Below are positions 52,695 through 63,863 of a DNA stretch of 64,000 bases, piece after piece. This DNA comes from Rhizobium chutanense (lineage in GTDB: Bacteria; Pseudomonadota; Alphaproteobacteria; Rhizobiales; Rhizobiaceae). Every line of letters starts with the position of its first letter. Position 1 is the stretch's first letter. A program made the position numbers and the translations under genes. The notes under the pieces were generated by a model that saw only the letters and a program-made list of their open reading frames with translations, searched no databases and was not told the DNA's origin. The stretch is from assembly GCF_002531935.1 (NCBI RefSeq), contig NZ_NWSV01000006.1:1-64000 (forward strand), read 5' to 3'.

Positions 52695-54833
52695 TTATTC
52701 GGCCGCTTCTTCCTTCTTCTTCTCGTTCGCGATTTCCTGGCCGGTGGCCTGGTCGACGACCTTCATCGACAGGCGAACCTTGCCGCGTTCGTCGAAGCCG
52801 AGCAGCTTGACCCAGACCTTGTCGCCTTCCTTGACGACGTCCTGGGTCTTGGCGACACGCTCGGCAGCAAGCTGCGAGATGTGGACGAGGCCGTCGCGGG
52901 CGCCGAAGAAGTTGACGAAGGCGCCGAAGTCGGCGGTCTTGACAACAGTGCCTTCGTAGATCTGGCCGATCTCGGGCTCGGCGACGATCGAGTGGATCCA
53001 CTTGCGGGCCGCTTCGATCTCCTTGCCGGAGGAGGAGGCGATCTTGACGGTGCCGTCGTCCTCGATGTTGATCTTCGCACCGGTCTTTTCGACGATTTCG
53101 CGAATGACCTTGCCGCCGGAGCCGATGACTTCACGGATCTTGTCGACCGGGATGTTCATGACTTCGATGCGCGGAGCGAATTCGCCGAGCTGGCCACGGC
53201 TTTCGGTGATGGCCTTGGCCATTTCGCCGAGAATGTGGGCGCGGCCGCCCTGCGCCTGGCCGAGCGCGACCTTCATGATCTCTTCGGTGATGCCGGCGAT
53301 CTTGATGTCCATCTGCAGCGAGGTGATGCCGTCGGCGGTACCGGCGACCTTGAAGTCCATGTCGCCGAGGTGGTCTTCGTCACCGAGAATGTCGGAGAGG
53401 ACGGCGAAGCGATCGCCTTCGAGGATCAGGCCCATGGCGATGCCGGCCACCGGCTTTGCCAGCGGAACGCCGGCGTCCATCAGGGCGAGCGAGGTGCCGC
53501 AGACGGTCGCCATCGAGGACGAGCCGTTCGACTCGGTGATCTCCGAGACGACGCGCAGCGTGTAGGGGAACTGCTCAGGCGTCGGCAGCATCGGACGGAT
53601 CGCCCGCCATGCGAGCTTGCCGTGGCCGATTTCGCGGCGGCCCGGGGAGCCCATGCGGCCGGTCTCGCCAACCGAGTAGGGGGGGAAGTTGTAATGGAGC
53701 AGGAAGCGCTCCTTGTACATGCCCGTCAGGCTGTCGACATATTGCTCGTCTTCGCCGGTGCCGAGCGTGGCAACCACGATCGCCTGGGTTTCGCCGCGGG
53801 TGAACAGCGCCGAACCATGGGTGCGCGGCAGGAGGCCGACTTCCGAAACGATCGGACGAACGGTTTCGAGATCGCGGCCATCGATGCGGCTCTTGGTGTC
53901 GAGGATGTTCCAGCGGACGATTTTCGCCTGCAGATGCTTGAAGATCGCGCCGACTTCCTCGGCCGTGTACTTGGCTTCGCCTTCCTCGGGCAGGAAGTGT
54001 GCCTTCACCTTCGCCTTGACGGCGTCGACGGCGGCGTAGCGGTCGGCCTTCTGGGTGATCTTGTAGGCCTGGCGAAGCTCGCCTTCGGCAAGGCCGAGCA
54101 TTTCGGTTTCGAGAGCGGAGTAGTCTTCCGGCTGGAAGTCGCGCGGCTCCTTGGCGGCCACTTCGGCGAGCTTGATGATCGCGTCGAGAACCGGTTGGAA
54201 GCCCTTGTGGCCGAACATGACCGCGCCGAGCATGACCTCTTCGTTGAGTTCCTTGGCTTCGGATTCAACCATCAGCACGGCGTCGTAGGTGCCGGCGACG
54301 ACGAGGTCGAGGCTCGATTCGTCCATCTCGTCGAGATGCGGGTTGAGAACATATTCGCCGTTGATGTAGCCGACGCGGGCACCGCCGACCGGGCCCATGA
54401 AGGGAACGCCGGAGAGCGTCAGTGCCGCCGAGGTGGCGACCATCGACAGGATATCGGGGTTGTTTTCAAGGTCGTGCTGGATGACGGTGACGACGACCTG
54501 CGTGTCGTTCTTGTAGCCTTCCGGGAAGAGCGGGCGGATCGGGCGGTCGATCAGGCGGGAAACGAGGGTCTCGTTTTCGCTCGGTCGTCCCTCGCGCTTG
54601 AAGTAGCCGCCGGGGATCTTGCCGGCTGCGTAGGTCTTTTCCTGGTAGTTGACGGTGAGCGGGAAGAAGTCCTGGCCGGGCTTCGGCGCCTTGGCCGAAA
54701 CGACGGTGGCGAGAACGACGGTTTCACCGTAGGTGGCGAGAACCGCGCCGTCGGCCTGACGGGCGATCTTGCCGGTTTCGAGCTTCAGCGGGCGGCCGGC
54801 CCACTCGATTTCGACTGTGTGTGTATCAAACAT
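52695..54833 (-). CDS. pnp: Polyribonucleotide nucleotidyltransferase (PNPase)
   Basis: 712 residues from the ATG at 54833, after AAGGAC. Two RNase PH domains flank an all-helical domain; [10 protein letters not shown] carries the catalytic Asp residues. They are followed by a KH domain ([15 protein letters not shown]) and an S1 domain ([16 protein letters not shown]). It degrades RNA by phosphorolysis. The 350-base upstream region includes hairpins like those used for pnp autocontrol in E. coli. Confidence 0.97.
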   Translation of the reverse strand: MFDTHTVEIEWAGRPLKLETGKIARQADGAVLATYGETVVLATVVSAKAPKPGQDFFPLTVNYQEKTYAAGKIPGGYFKREGRPSENETLVSRLIDRPIRPLFPEGYKNDTQVVVTVIQHDLENNPDILSMVATSAALTLSGVPFMGPVGGARVGYINGEYVLNPHLDEMDESSLDLVVAGTYDAVLMVESEAKELNEEVMLGAVMFGHKGFQPVLDAIIKLAEVAAKEPRDFQPEDYSALETEMLGLAEGELRQAYKITQKADRYAAVDAVKAKVKAHFLPEEGEAKYTAEEVGAIFKHLQAKIVRWNILDTKSRIDGRDLETVRPIVSEVGLLPRTHGSALFTRGETQAIVVATLGTGEDEQYVDSLTGMYKERFLLHYNFPPYSVGETGRMGSPGRREIGHGKLAWRAIRPMLPTPEQFPYTLRVVSEITESNGSSSMATVCGTSLALMDAGVPLAKPVAGIAMGLILEGDRFAVLSDILGDEDHLGDMDFKVAGTADGITSLQMDIKIAGITEEIMKVALGQAQGGRAHILGEMAKAITESRGQLGEFAPRIEVMNIPVDKIREVIGSGGKVIREIVEKTGAKINIEDDGTVKIASSSGKEIEAARKWIHSIVAEPEIGQIYEGTVVKTADFGAFVNFFGARDGLVHISQLAAERVAKTQDVVKEGDKVWVKLLGFDERGKVRLSMKVVDQATGQEIANEKKKEEAAE

Positions 54834-55183
54834 GACTTGTCCTTCAGTGCGGGAGCACGCGCCATCGCCGATATCAAGGCGCAGCGCACAGTCGACCGCA
54901 AGCAATGTGACGTATCACGGGCAAGACAACGAGAGGCTTTTATCTCAGCTTCCCCAGGGAACCCAGTTCCCGGGAAACTGGGCCAAAGCTCTGAGAAGCC
55001 CTGGCCGAAAGCATCCGGCAATCCTGCCCCATGACAGGTCAGCGGTTGGTTTGGCAGAACCGGCCCATCCGGGTCTGCCGATCGTTCCACCGCTTGGAGA
55101 TAGGGCGCGGATGGAACATTTCATCGGGAACCGTGTCCCGAAACAGATCCGGCGGACGCTCGGAAAGCGCCCGCCGGTCAATC
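54834..55183 (-). promoter_or_regulatory. rpsO-pnp intergenic leader with hairpin
   Basis: These 350 bases hold no gene. On the minus strand they carry the rpsO terminator-like hairpin (55151-55175). Further down is a stable stem CCCAGTT-CCCGGGA-AACTGGG (54962-54982), about 130 bases before the pnp start. In E. coli the pnp leader is cut by RNase III in a hairpin and PNPase then represses itself; this region may serve the same purpose. Confidence 0.55.
55151..55175 (-). terminator. Attenuating hairpin after rpsO
   Basis: Ten-base arms (GGCGGACGCT and AGCGCCCGCC on the plus strand) pair with a single G-U on the minus-strand transcript. The hairpin begins eight bases after the rpsO stop. Only a short T run follows, so partial readthrough into pnp is likely. 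Confidence 0.65.
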
Positions 55184-55453
55184 TTAGCGGCGGATACCCA
55201 GGCTGGAGATCAGCTTGGAATAGCGGCCCTCATCCTTCTTCTTGAGATAGTCAAGAAGCGAGCGGCGGCTCGAAACCATCGTCAGCAGGCCACGGCGGGA
55301 ATGGTTATCCTTCTTGTGGTCCTTGAAGTGTTCGGTCAGGTTGTTGATGCGTTCGGTCAGGATCGCGACCTGGACTTCCGGAGAACCGGTATCGCCTTCG
55401 GCGGTTGCGTATTCCTTGATCAGCGCAGCCTTACGCTCAGCAGTAATCGACAT
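55184..55453 (-). CDS. rpsO: 30S ribosomal protein S15
   Basis: 89 residues from the ATG at 55453, full length for S15. [32 protein letters not shown] and the C-terminal [18 protein letters not shown] are diagnostic. It binds the central domain of 16S rRNA. It precedes pnp, the usual bacterial order. Confidence 0.97.
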   Translation of the reverse strand: MSITAERKAALIKEYATAEGDTGSPEVQVAILTERINNLTEHFKDHKKDNHSRRGLLTMVSSRRSLLDYLKKKDEGRYSKLISSLGIRR

Positions 55454-55604
55454 CGGGTGATCCTTTCTAAGAGAGGAGATTAAGGTCGCCAAAAGCCGGG
55501 ATGCCGTCCAGCTTTGGCCGTGAATGCAAACGGGCGTACCCGATGCTGGCGCTGCCTATAAACCAAATATGGATCGATGGAAAGAGGGATCGTCCCTGGC
55601 GGCT

Positions 55605-56456
55605 TCAGCGGCCCGCCATGGCGCCCCGGATCATCCCGTCATAGGCTGACGGATCCTGCAGCATGGCGAAATGGCTCACATCTTTCAGGATGACGAGTTT
55701 GGCGCCCGGAATCTGCTTTGCCATCATTTCCGTATGGTCGAGTTTTACGGCTTCATCGTGATCGCCGATCGCAAGCGTGACCGGCACCGAGATCTTGGCA
55801 AGATCGGCGGCCGTCCAGGCCGGCTGGGTCGCCCACATTTCGGAGATCTGCTTGACGAAGGCGTCGTATTCGTTCGGCGTCGGCGAAAGCTTGCGGTACT
55901 GTTCGCCGGCGACGTTGATGTAGTTGTTGAAGGTCGCGTTGTCCATGACGTCGGCCTTGACGCCGTCGGTCGTGACATTGGCCGCCTGGGCAATGACGCG
56001 GGTCAATTTTTCCGGATGTTTCATCGCCATGTCGATGCCGATGATGCCGCCGTCCGACCATCCCACAAGCGTCACCTTGTCGATCTTCAGATAGTCGAGA
56101 AGGGCGACATAATCCGATGTCATCAGGTCGTAGCCGAAGGGCTGCTGGCTGCGCGTCGACCGTCCATGGCCGCGGCTGTCGGCAACGATGACCAGATGAT
56201 CCCTCGCAAAATCGGCGACCTGATGACCCCAGACCTCGGCATTTCCAAGTCCGCCGTGAATGAAGAGGATCGGCTCGCCTTCACCATATTCGGCGTAATA
56301 CATCTTGATGTCGTTCACATCGGCCATGCCACTTGTCTTGGCCGCCGGCATCGAAGGAAAGGCCGGAAGCTCGGCCCAGCGCTCGGCCGATTGAGCGCCT
56401 GTAAAAGTCAGGAACATCGAAAAGAACGCCAATGTGGCGATCGCAGTTACGCGCAT
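55605..56456 (-). CDS. Secreted alpha/beta hydrolase
   Basis: 283 residues from the ATG at 56456, with AGGGGGAAG upstream. The signal peptide is about 1-22 (ATLAFFSMFLTFTGAQSAE). The oxyanion loop is FIHGGLGN and the nucleophile elbow GWSDGG gives Ser. Asp lies in IGDHDEAV and His in VSHFAML. The sequence fits esterase or epoxide-hydrolase-type family members; the substrate is unknown. It sits between truB and rpsO, where no such gene is usual. Confidence 0.85.
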   Translation of the reverse strand: MRVTAIATLAFFSMFLTFTGAQSAERWAELPAFPSMPAAKTSGMADVNDIKMYYAEYGEGEPILFIHGGLGNAEVWGHQVADFARDHLVIVADSRGHGRSTRSQQPFGYDLMTSDYVALLDYLKIDKVTLVGWSDGGIIGIDMAMKHPEKLTRVIAQAANVTTDGVKADVMDNATFNNYINVAGEQYRKLSPTPNEYDAFVKQISEMWATQPAWTAADLAKISVPVTLAIGDHDEAVKLDHTEMMAKQIPGAKLVILKDVSHFAMLQDPSAYDGMIRGAMAGR

Positions 56457-56538
56457 ATTCTTCCCCCTATCGGGCCGCCATAGCCCAATAGGGAAGATAT
56501 CGCATCGCTGCCGGCTGACAACCGCTATCGTTGCAGGC

Positions 56539-57471
56539 TCAGCCGAAAACGCGCTTGGGGCGAAACTCGCCCTGGCCGATCTCGCCGATCGCAATCAGCC
56601 TGCCGCGGGCCGTGGCATAGGCTTCGCTTTCGGCAACCGGTGCATCGCGGCCACGCACCAGGATCGGGTTGCCCATCTTCAGCCGGTGCGCCTGATCGTC
56701 GTTGATGACGAGATGGGGCAGGGCCGAGAGCGCCTCGCAGGTGTCGATCAGCAGCGCGTCGAGAGCTGCCAGCCGCTCGTCCATATCTTCGATCGCCTCC
56801 AGCGCCACGAGATTGGCGAGCGGCACCATGGCCTCTTCCGAAAAGGGCGCGACGAAGGTGCGCCGCAGCCCGGATACATGGCCGTAGCAGCCGAGCTCCC
56901 GGCCGAAATCGCGCGCGAGCGCCCTGACATAGGTGCCCTTGCCGCATTCCACCTCGAAATGCGCGGTATTGGCATCCGGGCAGGCGAGCAAGGTCAGCCG
57001 GAAGATATCGACTTCGCGCGAGGGGATTTCGACGACTTCGCCTTCACGCGCCAGATCATAGGCGCGTTCACCCGATATCTTGATGGCCGAAAACTGCGGC
57101 GGCACCTGGCTGATGGTGCCGATATATCCAGGCAGGATATCGCGGATCTGCTGTTCGCTGGGGCGCTTGTCCGAGCTTTCGGTCACTTCGCCCTCGAGAT
57201 CGTCGGTCGCGCGTTCCTCGCCCCAGCTGACTGTGAATTCATAGACCTTGCGGCCGTCCATCACATAGGGAACGGTCTTCGTCGCATCGCCGAGCGCGAT
57301 CGGCAGCATGCCGGAGGCCAGCGGATCGAGCGTGCCGGCATGACCGGCCTTCTGTGCCTTGTAGAGCCACTTGATCTTGGAAACAGCTTCCGTCGAGCCG
57401 AAATCCACCGGCTTGTCGAGGATCAGCCAGCCGGAAATCGGCCGGCCCTTGGGTTTGCGTGGTTTGGACAT
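56539..57471 (-). CDS. truB: tRNA pseudouridine(55) synthase
   Basis: 310 residues from the ATG at 57471. The N-terminal [17 protein letters not shown] is typical. Catalytic Asp is in [35 protein letters not shown] is the second signature. It makes pseudouridine 55 in the T-loop of tRNA. It follows rbfA by 13 bases. Confidence 0.96.
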   Translation of the reverse strand: MSKPRKPKGRPISGWLILDKPVDFGSTEAVSKIKWLYKAQKAGHAGTLDPLASGMLPIALGDATKTVPYVMDGRKVYEFTVSWGEERATDDLEGEVTESSDKRPSEQQIRDILPGYIGTISQVPPQFSAIKISGERAYDLAREGEVVEIPSREVDIFRLTLLACPDANTAHFEVECGKGTYVRALARDFGRELGCYGHVSGLRRTFVAPFSEEAMVPLANLVALEAIEDMDERLAALDALLIDTCEALSALPHLVINDDQAHRLKMGNPILVRGRDAPVAESEAYATARGRLIAIGEIGQGEFRPKRVFG

Positions 57472-57484
57472 CAGTCTCTTCTGT

Positions 57485-57889
57485 TTATTGTTCGTCATTA
57501 TCGCTGTCGAGGTCGCGGCGCACCTCGGGCGAGCGCAGCAGCTCGTCGATCTTCTTGTAGTTGTCGAAGCTGGTATCATCGCGGAAGCGCACCTCCGGCA
57601 TGTATTTCATTTGCCGAAGCTGCTGCCCGAGCCGGCCGCGGATATACTTCGCATGACGGTTCAAGGCCTCGATGACGACGCTGTGGTCGGAAACGCCGAG
57701 CGGCGTCACGTAAGCCGTGGCGATCTTGAGGTCGGGCGACATGCGCACTTCCGAGATCGAGATCACGGTCGCTTCGATGACGTCGTCGCGCACTTCGCCC
57801 CGCTGCAGCACCTGGGTGATTGCGGCGCGAACCTGTTCGCCAACGCGCAGCATGCGCTGCGAAGGCGCGGAAGAAGTTGCTCTGGTCAT
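57485..57889 (-). CDS. rbfA: Ribosome-binding factor A
   Basis: 134 residues. The KH-like fold shows [37 protein letters not shown] and [20 protein letters not shown]. It assists late 30S maturation. In this genome it is separated from infB by a YcxB-like gene and a further 113 bases. Confidence 0.95.
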   Translation of the reverse strand: MTRATSSAPSQRMLRVGEQVRAAITQVLQRGEVRDDVIEATVISISEVRMSPDLKIATAYVTPLGVSDHSVVIEALNRHAKYIRGRLGQQLRQMKYMPEVRFRDDTSFDNYKKIDELLRSPEVRRDLDSDNDEQ

Positions 57890-58002
57890 TGTTATCTCTA
57901 TTTGCCGCTGCGGCTGGGAATCGAACCCGTCAAAGGAGAGCGTCCATGACTCTTTTGGCCGAAAAGGTCAAGTCGGCAGGTATCAAAAGTGAAGCCACCA
58001 TC

Positions 58003-58635
58003 CTACTGACTACGGGCGGCGGCAAGCGCATTACGGCACAGCTCTGCGAAAGAGGCGGCATCGGCTTCGTTCAAAAATGCGGATCGTGGAACAGCGACGA
58101 AGTAGCCGACCGTATGAGTTATGAAAAAATAGCTTTTTGTCTCGATGAACTCCGAGACGGCAGTCCAATGCCACTCGCTTCTCGCGTTTGGCAGTTCGTT
58201 GACGATCGTATGTTTCCCTATGATTTGGACTCGCGGAAGTGTGACCTTGCTACCGGGCGGCAACATAGAACGGTTATGGTATCGATAGAGATTTGGAAGC
58301 AGCAGATAGAGCGACAGCATCGCTGCCCAGAACAGGAAGGCGAAATAATGTCCGAACAACGCCGTGTCGAAGCTGGAGGGGCTGAGCTTGAAGACAACGC
58401 CGGCGATCAACAGCGACGAAGCAAAAATCGCTGCGAAATAAAATAGGATAAGCCAAATGACAAAAATCCGCGTTACGAACGTCCAGATTTTCGGTCGGTT
58501 CAATCGGCGAACGACATCCAGCGCTTGAGAGGCCGCTGTCGTATCGCTCAAACTCGATTCGGTTTCGACATGCCAAAAGCCATCCACCAATTTGGCGGAT
58601 GGCTTTCTTAGGAGCTTGCTGTCGTGTTGAGACAT
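58003..58635 (-). CDS. YcxB-like membrane protein inserted after infB
   Basis: 210 residues. Two membrane segments at about 55-83 (FVTRIFVIWLILFYFAAIF) and 92-115 (HYFAFLFWAAMLSLYLLLPN) are followed by a soluble domain of the YcxB type, with SEWHWTAVSEFIETKSYFFI and YFVAVPRSAF. Function unknown. Its ATG lies only seven bases after the infB stop, so it is read with infB. Base composition is more AT-rich than the neighbours, suggesting recent gain. Confidence 0.75.
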   Translation of the reverse strand: MSQHDSKLLRKPSAKLVDGFWHVETESSLSDTTAASQALDVVRRLNRPKIWTFVTRIFVIWLILFYFAAIFASSLLIAGVVFKLSPSSFDTALFGHYFAFLFWAAMLSLYLLLPNLYRYHNRSMLPPGSKVTLPRVQIIGKHTIVNELPNARSEWHWTAVSEFIETKSYFFITHTVGYFVAVPRSAFLNEADAASFAELCRNALAAARSQ

Positions 58636-58642
58636 TTACCGT

Positions 58643-61402
58643 TTAGAGCGTGCGCGTAATATGCTCGACGCGGAAGCACTCGATGACGTCGCCGGCGCGC
58701 ATGTCTTCGTAGTTTTCGAAGGCCATGCCGCATTCCTGGCCCATCGGCACTTCGGACACTTCGTCCTTGAAGCGCTTGAGGGTCTTGAGCTTGCCTTCGT
58801 GAACGACGACATCGTTGCGGATGAGACGCACGCCCGCACCGCGTTCGACCTTGCCTTCGACGACGCGGCAGCCTGCGACCTTGCCGACCTTGGTGATGTT
58901 GAACACCTCGAGGATTTCGGCATTGCCGATGAAGGTCTCGCGCCGTTCCGGAGACAGGAGGCCCGACATCGCTGCCTTCACGTCATCCACCAGGTCGTAG
59001 ATGATGTTGTAGTAGCGGATTTCGATGCCTTCGCGCTCGGCGAACTGGCGTGCCTGGGTATTGGCACGAACGTTGAAGCCGATGATGGCGGCGTTCGAAG
59101 CTTCGGCGAGCGAGATATCCGACTCGGTGATGCCGCCGGCGCCCGAATGGACGATGCGGGCACGGACTTCGTCGGTGCCGAGCTTTTCCAGTGCGCCGGC
59201 AATCGCTTCGATCGAGCCCTGCACGTCGCCCTTGATGACCAGCGGGAACTCCTTGATGCCGGCGCTCTGGCGCTGCATCATCATCTGTTCCAGCGAGCCG
59301 CGCTGTCCCGACTGGCGGGCAGCCGCCTTGTCGCGGGCAAGACGCTGACGATATTCCGAGATCTCGCGGGCGCGGCTTTCGCTTTCGACGACGGCGAACT
59401 TGTCGCCCGCCTGCGGCGTGCCGGAAAGACCGAGAACCTCGACCGGGGTTGCCGGGCCGGCTTCCTTCACATGGTCGCCCTTGTCGGTGACCAGCGCACG
59501 CACGCGGCCCCAGACGTCGCCGGCGACGATGATCTGGCCCGGACGCAGCGTGCCCTTCTGGACGAGCACGGTCGCGACCGAACCACGGCCACGATCGAGC
59601 TGGGCTTCGATGACGGTACCTTCCGCCGTCCGGTTCGGATTGGCCTTGAGGTCGAGAATTTCGGCCTGCAGCAGGATCGCTTCGAGCAGCTTGTCGAGGT
59701 TCTTGCCCGTCTTGGCCGAAACCTCGACGTCGAGCACTTCACCGCCCATGGATTCCACGAAGACTTCGTGCTGGAGCAGCTGGTTGCGGACCTTCTGCGG
59801 ATCGGCCTCGTGCTTGTCGACCTTGTTGATCGCAACGATGATCGGAACACCGGCCGCCTTGGCGTGGTTGATCGATTCGATCGTCTGCGGCATCACGCTG
59901 TCGTCGGCCGCGACCACCAGGATGGCGATGTCGGTCGCCTGCGCACCGCGGGCACGCATTGCCGTGAAGGCGGCGTGACCGGGTGTGTCGATGAAGGTGA
60001 TCTTCTGGCCGTTCTGCTCCACCTGATAGGCGCCGATATGCTGCGTGATGCCGCCGGCTTCGCCGGAGACCACGTTGGCATGTCGGATGGCGTCGAGCAG
60101 CGAGGTCTTGCCGTGGTCGACATGGCCCATGATGGTGACGACAGGCGGGCGCGAAACCAGTTCGCCATCCTCGTCGGACACGTTGAAGATGCCAAGCTCG
60201 ACGTCGGATTCCGACACGCGCCGGACCGTATGGCCGAATTCGCCGGCGATGAGTTCGGCAAGGTCGGCGTCGATGACGTCGCCCGGCTTCATCATCTGGC
60301 CTTCCTTCATCAGGTACTTGATGACGTCGACGGCGCGTTCGGACATGCGCTGCGACAGTTCCTGAATGGTGATGGTCTCAGGCAGAACGACCTCGCGCGA
60401 GATCTTCTCGCGGGTTTCCTGCATCTGGCCGCGGCGAAACTTCTCCTGCCGGCGGCGCATCGCCGAGAGCGAACGTCCGCGAGCATTGTCCTCGCCGTCG
60501 ACGTTGGCGGTGGAGATCGTCAGCTTGCCGCGACGGCGTTCGTCATCGGTCTTCGGACGGGTCGTGACCGGCTTTGCCGGTTCCGGGCGAACGACGCGGC
60601 CACGGACGGGACCGCCGCGCGCTGCGCCGCCACGATCGTCGTCTTCTTTTTCGTCGCGACGGCCGCGAACGGCGCCGGGGGCAGCCGCGCCCGCTGCCGG
60701 ACGGGCAGCAGCAGGTGCTCCAGCCGCATCGGACCGGCGGGCGGCAGGTGCCGACGAAGCAGGCTGCTGCGGACGCTGCGTTTCAGAGCGTGCTTCGGCC
60801 GGAGCCGGTGCGGCGGCTGCCGGCTCGGCAACGGTGGCCGGTGCCTCGGCCTGCCGGATCGCCTCTTCGGCGGCCCTGCGGGCGGCTTCTTCGGCTTCGG
60901 CTGCCTTGCGGACAATCTCTTCGGCGGCCCGGCGCTTTTCTTCCTCGGCGCGGCGGATCGCATCCTGGGCGTCACGCGCCTGGGCGTCGGCCAGCGCGCG
61001 GCGGCGGGCGTCCATCTCTTCCGGCGACAGATGGTTCAGCACCACCGGCCGCGGGCGATCGTTCTGGCGCGGCGCCTGGTAAGACTGCTGCGGACGCTGG
61101 TTGGCCTGGCTGCTATTGCTCGGCTGAACCCGCGGTGCCGGCGTCGGCTGGGGTGGGCGGGCCTGCACGGGTGCGGGCGCCGGTTCGGCAGCACGGATGG
61201 GGGCCACCGGCGCGGCTGGTGTAATCGGCTTTTCGTCTTCCGGGCGCATCGGGCGCCGCTTGCGGGTCTCGACGACGACCGCCTTGGTGCGACCTCGACC
61301 CATATCCTGGCGAACGGTGCCCTGGCTCATCCCCGATGGTTTCAGGGTAAGCGTCTTTTTGCCCGTCACGCTGATTGTCTTGTCGTCGTTACTATCGGTC
61401 AT
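58643..61402 (-). CDS. infB: Translation initiation factor IF-2
   Basis: 919 residues. The N-terminal third is a rhizobial-type extension: a basic start, then Ala/Pro-rich and coiled-coil stretches. The GTPase domain has [20 protein letters not shown] and NKVDK. Domains II-IV follow with [13 protein letters not shown] and [11 protein letters not shown]. It delivers fMet-tRNA to the 30S subunit. The long Ala-rich N-terminus varies in length between species. Confidence 0.97.
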   Translation of the reverse strand: MTDSNDDKTISVTGKKTLTLKPSGMSQGTVRQDMGRGRTKAVVVETRKRRPMRPEDEKPITPAAPVAPIRAAEPAPAPVQARPPQPTPAPRVQPSNSSQANQRPQQSYQAPRQNDRPRPVVLNHLSPEEMDARRRALADAQARDAQDAIRRAEEEKRRAAEEIVRKAAEAEEAARRAAEEAIRQAEAPATVAEPAAAAPAPAEARSETQRPQQPASSAPAARRSDAAGAPAAARPAAGAAAPGAVRGRRDEKEDDDRGGAARGGPVRGRVVRPEPAKPVTTRPKTDDERRRGKLTISTANVDGEDNARGRSLSAMRRRQEKFRRGQMQETREKISREVVLPETITIQELSQRMSERAVDVIKYLMKEGQMMKPGDVIDADLAELIAGEFGHTVRRVSESDVELGIFNVSDEDGELVSRPPVVTIMGHVDHGKTSLLDAIRHANVVSGEAGGITQHIGAYQVEQNGQKITFIDTPGHAAFTAMRARGAQATDIAILVVAADDSVMPQTIESINHAKAAGVPIIVAINKVDKHEADPQKVRNQLLQHEVFVESMGGEVLDVEVSAKTGKNLDKLLEAILLQAEILDLKANPNRTAEGTVIEAQLDRGRGSVATVLVQKGTLRPGQIIVAGDVWGRVRALVTDKGDHVKEAGPATPVEVLGLSGTPQAGDKFAVVESESRAREISEYRQRLARDKAAARQSGQRGSLEQMMMQRQSAGIKEFPLVIKGDVQGSIEAIAGALEKLGTDEVRARIVHSGAGGITESDISLAEASNAAIIGFNVRANTQARQFAEREGIEIRYYNIIYDLVDDVKAAMSGLLSPERRETFIGNAEILEVFNITKVGKVAGCRVVEGKVERGAGVRLIRNDVVVHEGKLKTLKRFKDEVSEVPMGQECGMAFENYEDMRAGDVIECFRVEHITRTL

Positions 61403-61504
61403 TCGTTCCCGTTCCTTCGGACAGGGAGCGATGACTAGATCAGACCCTGTCGTTCAAATACTGTCGATCAATGAGAATAGGACCGGCCGATGCCGGTGAC
61501 CGCC

Positions 61505-62200
61505 TCATTGTTTTTGCCGGCCAGCGCCGCCCGCTGCCCGGGACTGACCGCCAATACGGTACTGTTCGAGCATCTTTGCGCGCTTCACTACACCCTCACC
61601 CGCCTGCCCTGCAAGCACTGCGGCATGGATAAAAGCATTCTGGCCCATCAGGCCTTCCATTTCGCTCTCCGAGAAGAGACGGAAGGAAGGTATCTCCTCC
61701 TCGGTCTCCATTCCGAGGTGCCAGGCCTTGCGGGCCTGGTCGATTTTCCGCACACCGTCGTCCGCTGCATCGGTCGCGTGGAACACCGCAACGGCTGCTC
61801 CGCTTCTGACCGCGGCATCCACTTTCGCGGACCCGCTGACGAACTGGCCGGCTTTGCGCGCCATGTTCATCATCTGCATCAACTGCGCTGCGAGCAGCCG
61901 GTCGACGCTCGCACCGAGATCGTCCGCCGCCTTCACATCCATTTTCAGCGCGCGGGCGAAGAGTTTCTTCGCCACCGCCCTGTCGACCAGCGACCGGTCG
62001 ATCTTCACCCAGCATCCGCGTCCCGGAAGCTCGCGCTTCAGGTCGGCGACGATGGTTCCATCGGGAGCGGCAACGAAGCGGATCAGTTCTTCCGGCGATC
62101 CGCTTTCGCGCGTCACGATGCACATGCGTCCGTTCACGTCATAACCTGCAAGATCGTCGTCCTCATCAGGGAGAGCGTCCGGCTCATGCGCGGTCATCAT
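61505..62200 (-). CDS. YlxR-L7Ae-like RNA-binding protein
   Basis: 231 residues. An N-terminal YlxR/DUF448 domain (about 20-75) has NGRMCIVTRES, LIRFVAAPDG and LPGRGCWV. It is followed by an L7Ae-like fold (about 105-190), with MMNMARKAGQFVSGSAKVD. Both suggest RNA binding, possibly on ribosome or RNase P RNA. Its start overlaps the nusA stop. It is the usual gene between nusA and infB in alphaproteobacteria. Confidence 0.9.
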   Translation of the reverse strand: MMTAHEPDALPDEDDDLAGYDVNGRMCIVTRESGSPEELIRFVAAPDGTIVADLKRELPGRGCWVKIDRSLVDRAVAKKLFARALKMDVKAADDLGASVDRLLAAQLMQMMNMARKAGQFVSGSAKVDAAVRSGAAVAVFHATDAADDGVRKIDQARKAWHLGMETEEEIPSFRLFSESEMEGLMGQNAFIHAAVLAGQAGEGVVKRAKMLEQYRIGGQSRAAGGAGRQKQ

Positions 62201-63804
62201 GCTTCTTGTTCGGCTTCAGCGTCGGTGACCTCTTCTTCGGTCTCCTTCGCCAGATCCTCTTGCGTGATCCAGCCGGCCGAAAGGCGGGCCTGGACGATCA
62301 TCTGCTCGGCCTCGACGCGCGAGACGTCGAACTTCGAGAACAGGCCTTCGAACTTCTTGGTTTCGCCGTTCTTGCGTTCCGTCCAGCCGACCAGATCGTC
62401 GGCGGCGCAACCGGCAAAGTCTTCGATGGTCTTGATGCCGTCTTCGCCGAGCGCCACCATCATCTGGGCGGTGATGCCGTCGATTTCGCGCAACTCGTCC
62501 TGAACGCCGAGCGCCTTGCGCTTCTCGTCCATCTCGGCTTCGAGACGCTCGAGGAATTCGCGGGCGCGCTGCTGGATTTCCTGCGCCGTCTCTTCGTCGA
62601 AACCGTCGATCGAGGAGATTTCGTCGAGATCGACGTAAGCCAGTTCTTCAACCGCGGCAAAGCCTTCCGAAGCCAGAACCTGGCCGACCATTTCGTCGAC
62701 GTCAAGCGAATCCATGAACAGGTTGGTGCGCTCGTTGAATTCCTTCTGACGGCGTTCCGATTCCTCGGCTTCCGTCATGATGTCGATATCCCAGCCGGTC
62801 AGCTGCGAGGCGAGGCGGACGTTCTGGCCGCGGCGGCCGATCGCCAGCGACAGCTGCTCGTCGGGAACGACGACTTCGATGCGCTCGGCATCCTCGTCGA
62901 GAACGACCTTGGCGACTTCGGCCGGCTGCAAGGCGTTGACGACGAAGGTCGCCGGATCCTGGCTCCACGGAATGATGTCGATCTTTTCGCCCTGGAGCTC
63001 GCCGACGACGGCCTGGACGCGCGAGCCGCGCATACCGACGCAGGCGCCGACCGGATCGATCGAACTGTCGTTCGAAATCACGGCGATCTTGGCACGCGAA
63101 CCGGGATCGCGGGCGACCGACTTCACCTGGATGATGCCGTCGTAAATTTCCGGCACTTCCATGGTGAACAGCTTCACCATGAACTGCGGATGCGTGCGCG
63201 ACAGGAAGATCTGCGGGCCGCGCTGCTCGCGACGGACGTCGTAGACATAGGCACGGACGCGGTCGCCGTAACGGACGTTTTCGCGCGGGATCATTTCGTC
63301 GCGGCGGATGATGCCTTCGCCACGGCCGAGATCGACGATGACGTTCCCGTATTCGACGCGCTTGACGGTGCCGTTGACGATTTCGCCGGTGCGATCCTTG
63401 AATTCGTCGAACTGGCGGTCACGCTCGGCTTCACGCACTTTCTGCACGATCACCTGCTTGGCGGACTGTGCGGCGATACGGCCGAAATCCATCGGCGGCA
63501 GCGGATCGGCGATGAAATCGCCGAGGGCGGCGTCCGGGTTGCGGTCGCGGGCGAGTTCCAGCGGGATCTGCGTCGAATAATCCTCGGCCTTGTCGACGAC
63601 TTCGAGCAGGCGCTGCAGACGGATTTCGCCGGTCTTCGGATTGATGTCGGCCCGGATGTTGGATTCGGTGCCGTAACGGGAGCGTGCCGCCTTCTGGATA
63701 GCGTCGGCCATTGCGGCCAGCACGATCTCGCGGTCGATGACCTTTTCGCGCGCCACTGCATCTGCGATCTGCAGAAGTTCGAGCCGGTTCGCACTGACTG
63801 CCAT
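62197..63804 (-). CDS. nusA: Transcription termination/antitermination factor NusA
   Basis: 535 residues. The N-terminal RNAP-binding domain is followed by S1 (about 135-200), then KH domains with [18 protein letters not shown] and [20 protein letters not shown]. The C-terminal part has acidic repeats and helix-hairpin-helix-like segments ([15 protein letters not shown]). It binds RNA polymerase and rRNA operon antitermination complexes. It lies downstream of rimP. Confidence 0.97.
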   Translation of the reverse strand: MAVSANRLELLQIADAVAREKVIDREIVLAAMADAIQKAARSRYGTESNIRADINPKTGEIRLQRLLEVVDKAEDYSTQIPLELARDRNPDAALGDFIADPLPPMDFGRIAAQSAKQVIVQKVREAERDRQFDEFKDRTGEIVNGTVKRVEYGNVIVDLGRGEGIIRRDEMIPRENVRYGDRVRAYVYDVRREQRGPQIFLSRTHPQFMVKLFTMEVPEIYDGIIQVKSVARDPGSRAKIAVISNDSSIDPVGACVGMRGSRVQAVVGELQGEKIDIIPWSQDPATFVVNALQPAEVAKVVLDEDAERIEVVVPDEQLSLAIGRRGQNVRLASQLTGWDIDIMTEAEESERRQKEFNERTNLFMDSLDVDEMVGQVLASEGFAAVEELAYVDLDEISSIDGFDEETAQEIQQRAREFLERLEAEMDEKRKALGVQDELREIDGITAQMMVALGEDGIKTIEDFAGCAADDLVGWTERKNGETKKFEGLFSKFDVSRVEAEQMIVQARLSAGWITQEDLAKETEEEVTDAEAEQEA

Positions 63805-63863
63805 TGTCTTGTTTCTCCGTCTTTACTCCAGGGTTCCCGTCCCTGGAGCGGTCTGTTGATCGG

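Noticed and set aside
57910..57940. T-arm-like sequence (GGGTTCGATTCCC on the minus strand) between rbfA and the YcxB-like gene
   Set aside because: The T-stem is not fully paired, no CCA end, anticodon arm or acceptor stem can be built around it. At most it is a decayed tRNA fragment left by an insertion, but this could not be shown.
57946..58446. Plus-strand frame starting [12 protein letters not shown] with a good AAAGGAGAG ribosome site
   Set aside because: It is entirely antisense to the YcxB-like gene, which has convincing membrane segments and a coupled start. The translated sequence past the first 40 residues looks random.
58661..61438. Open frame of over 900 codons on the plus strand opposite infB
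   Set aside because: It mirrors the GC-rich codon pattern of infB and has no domain or composition of a real protein. Similar long mirror frames lie opposite rpsA (40695-42404), pnp (52470-55034), the DUF993/Gfo-Idh genes (18722-21118) and the importer genes (22071-24392).
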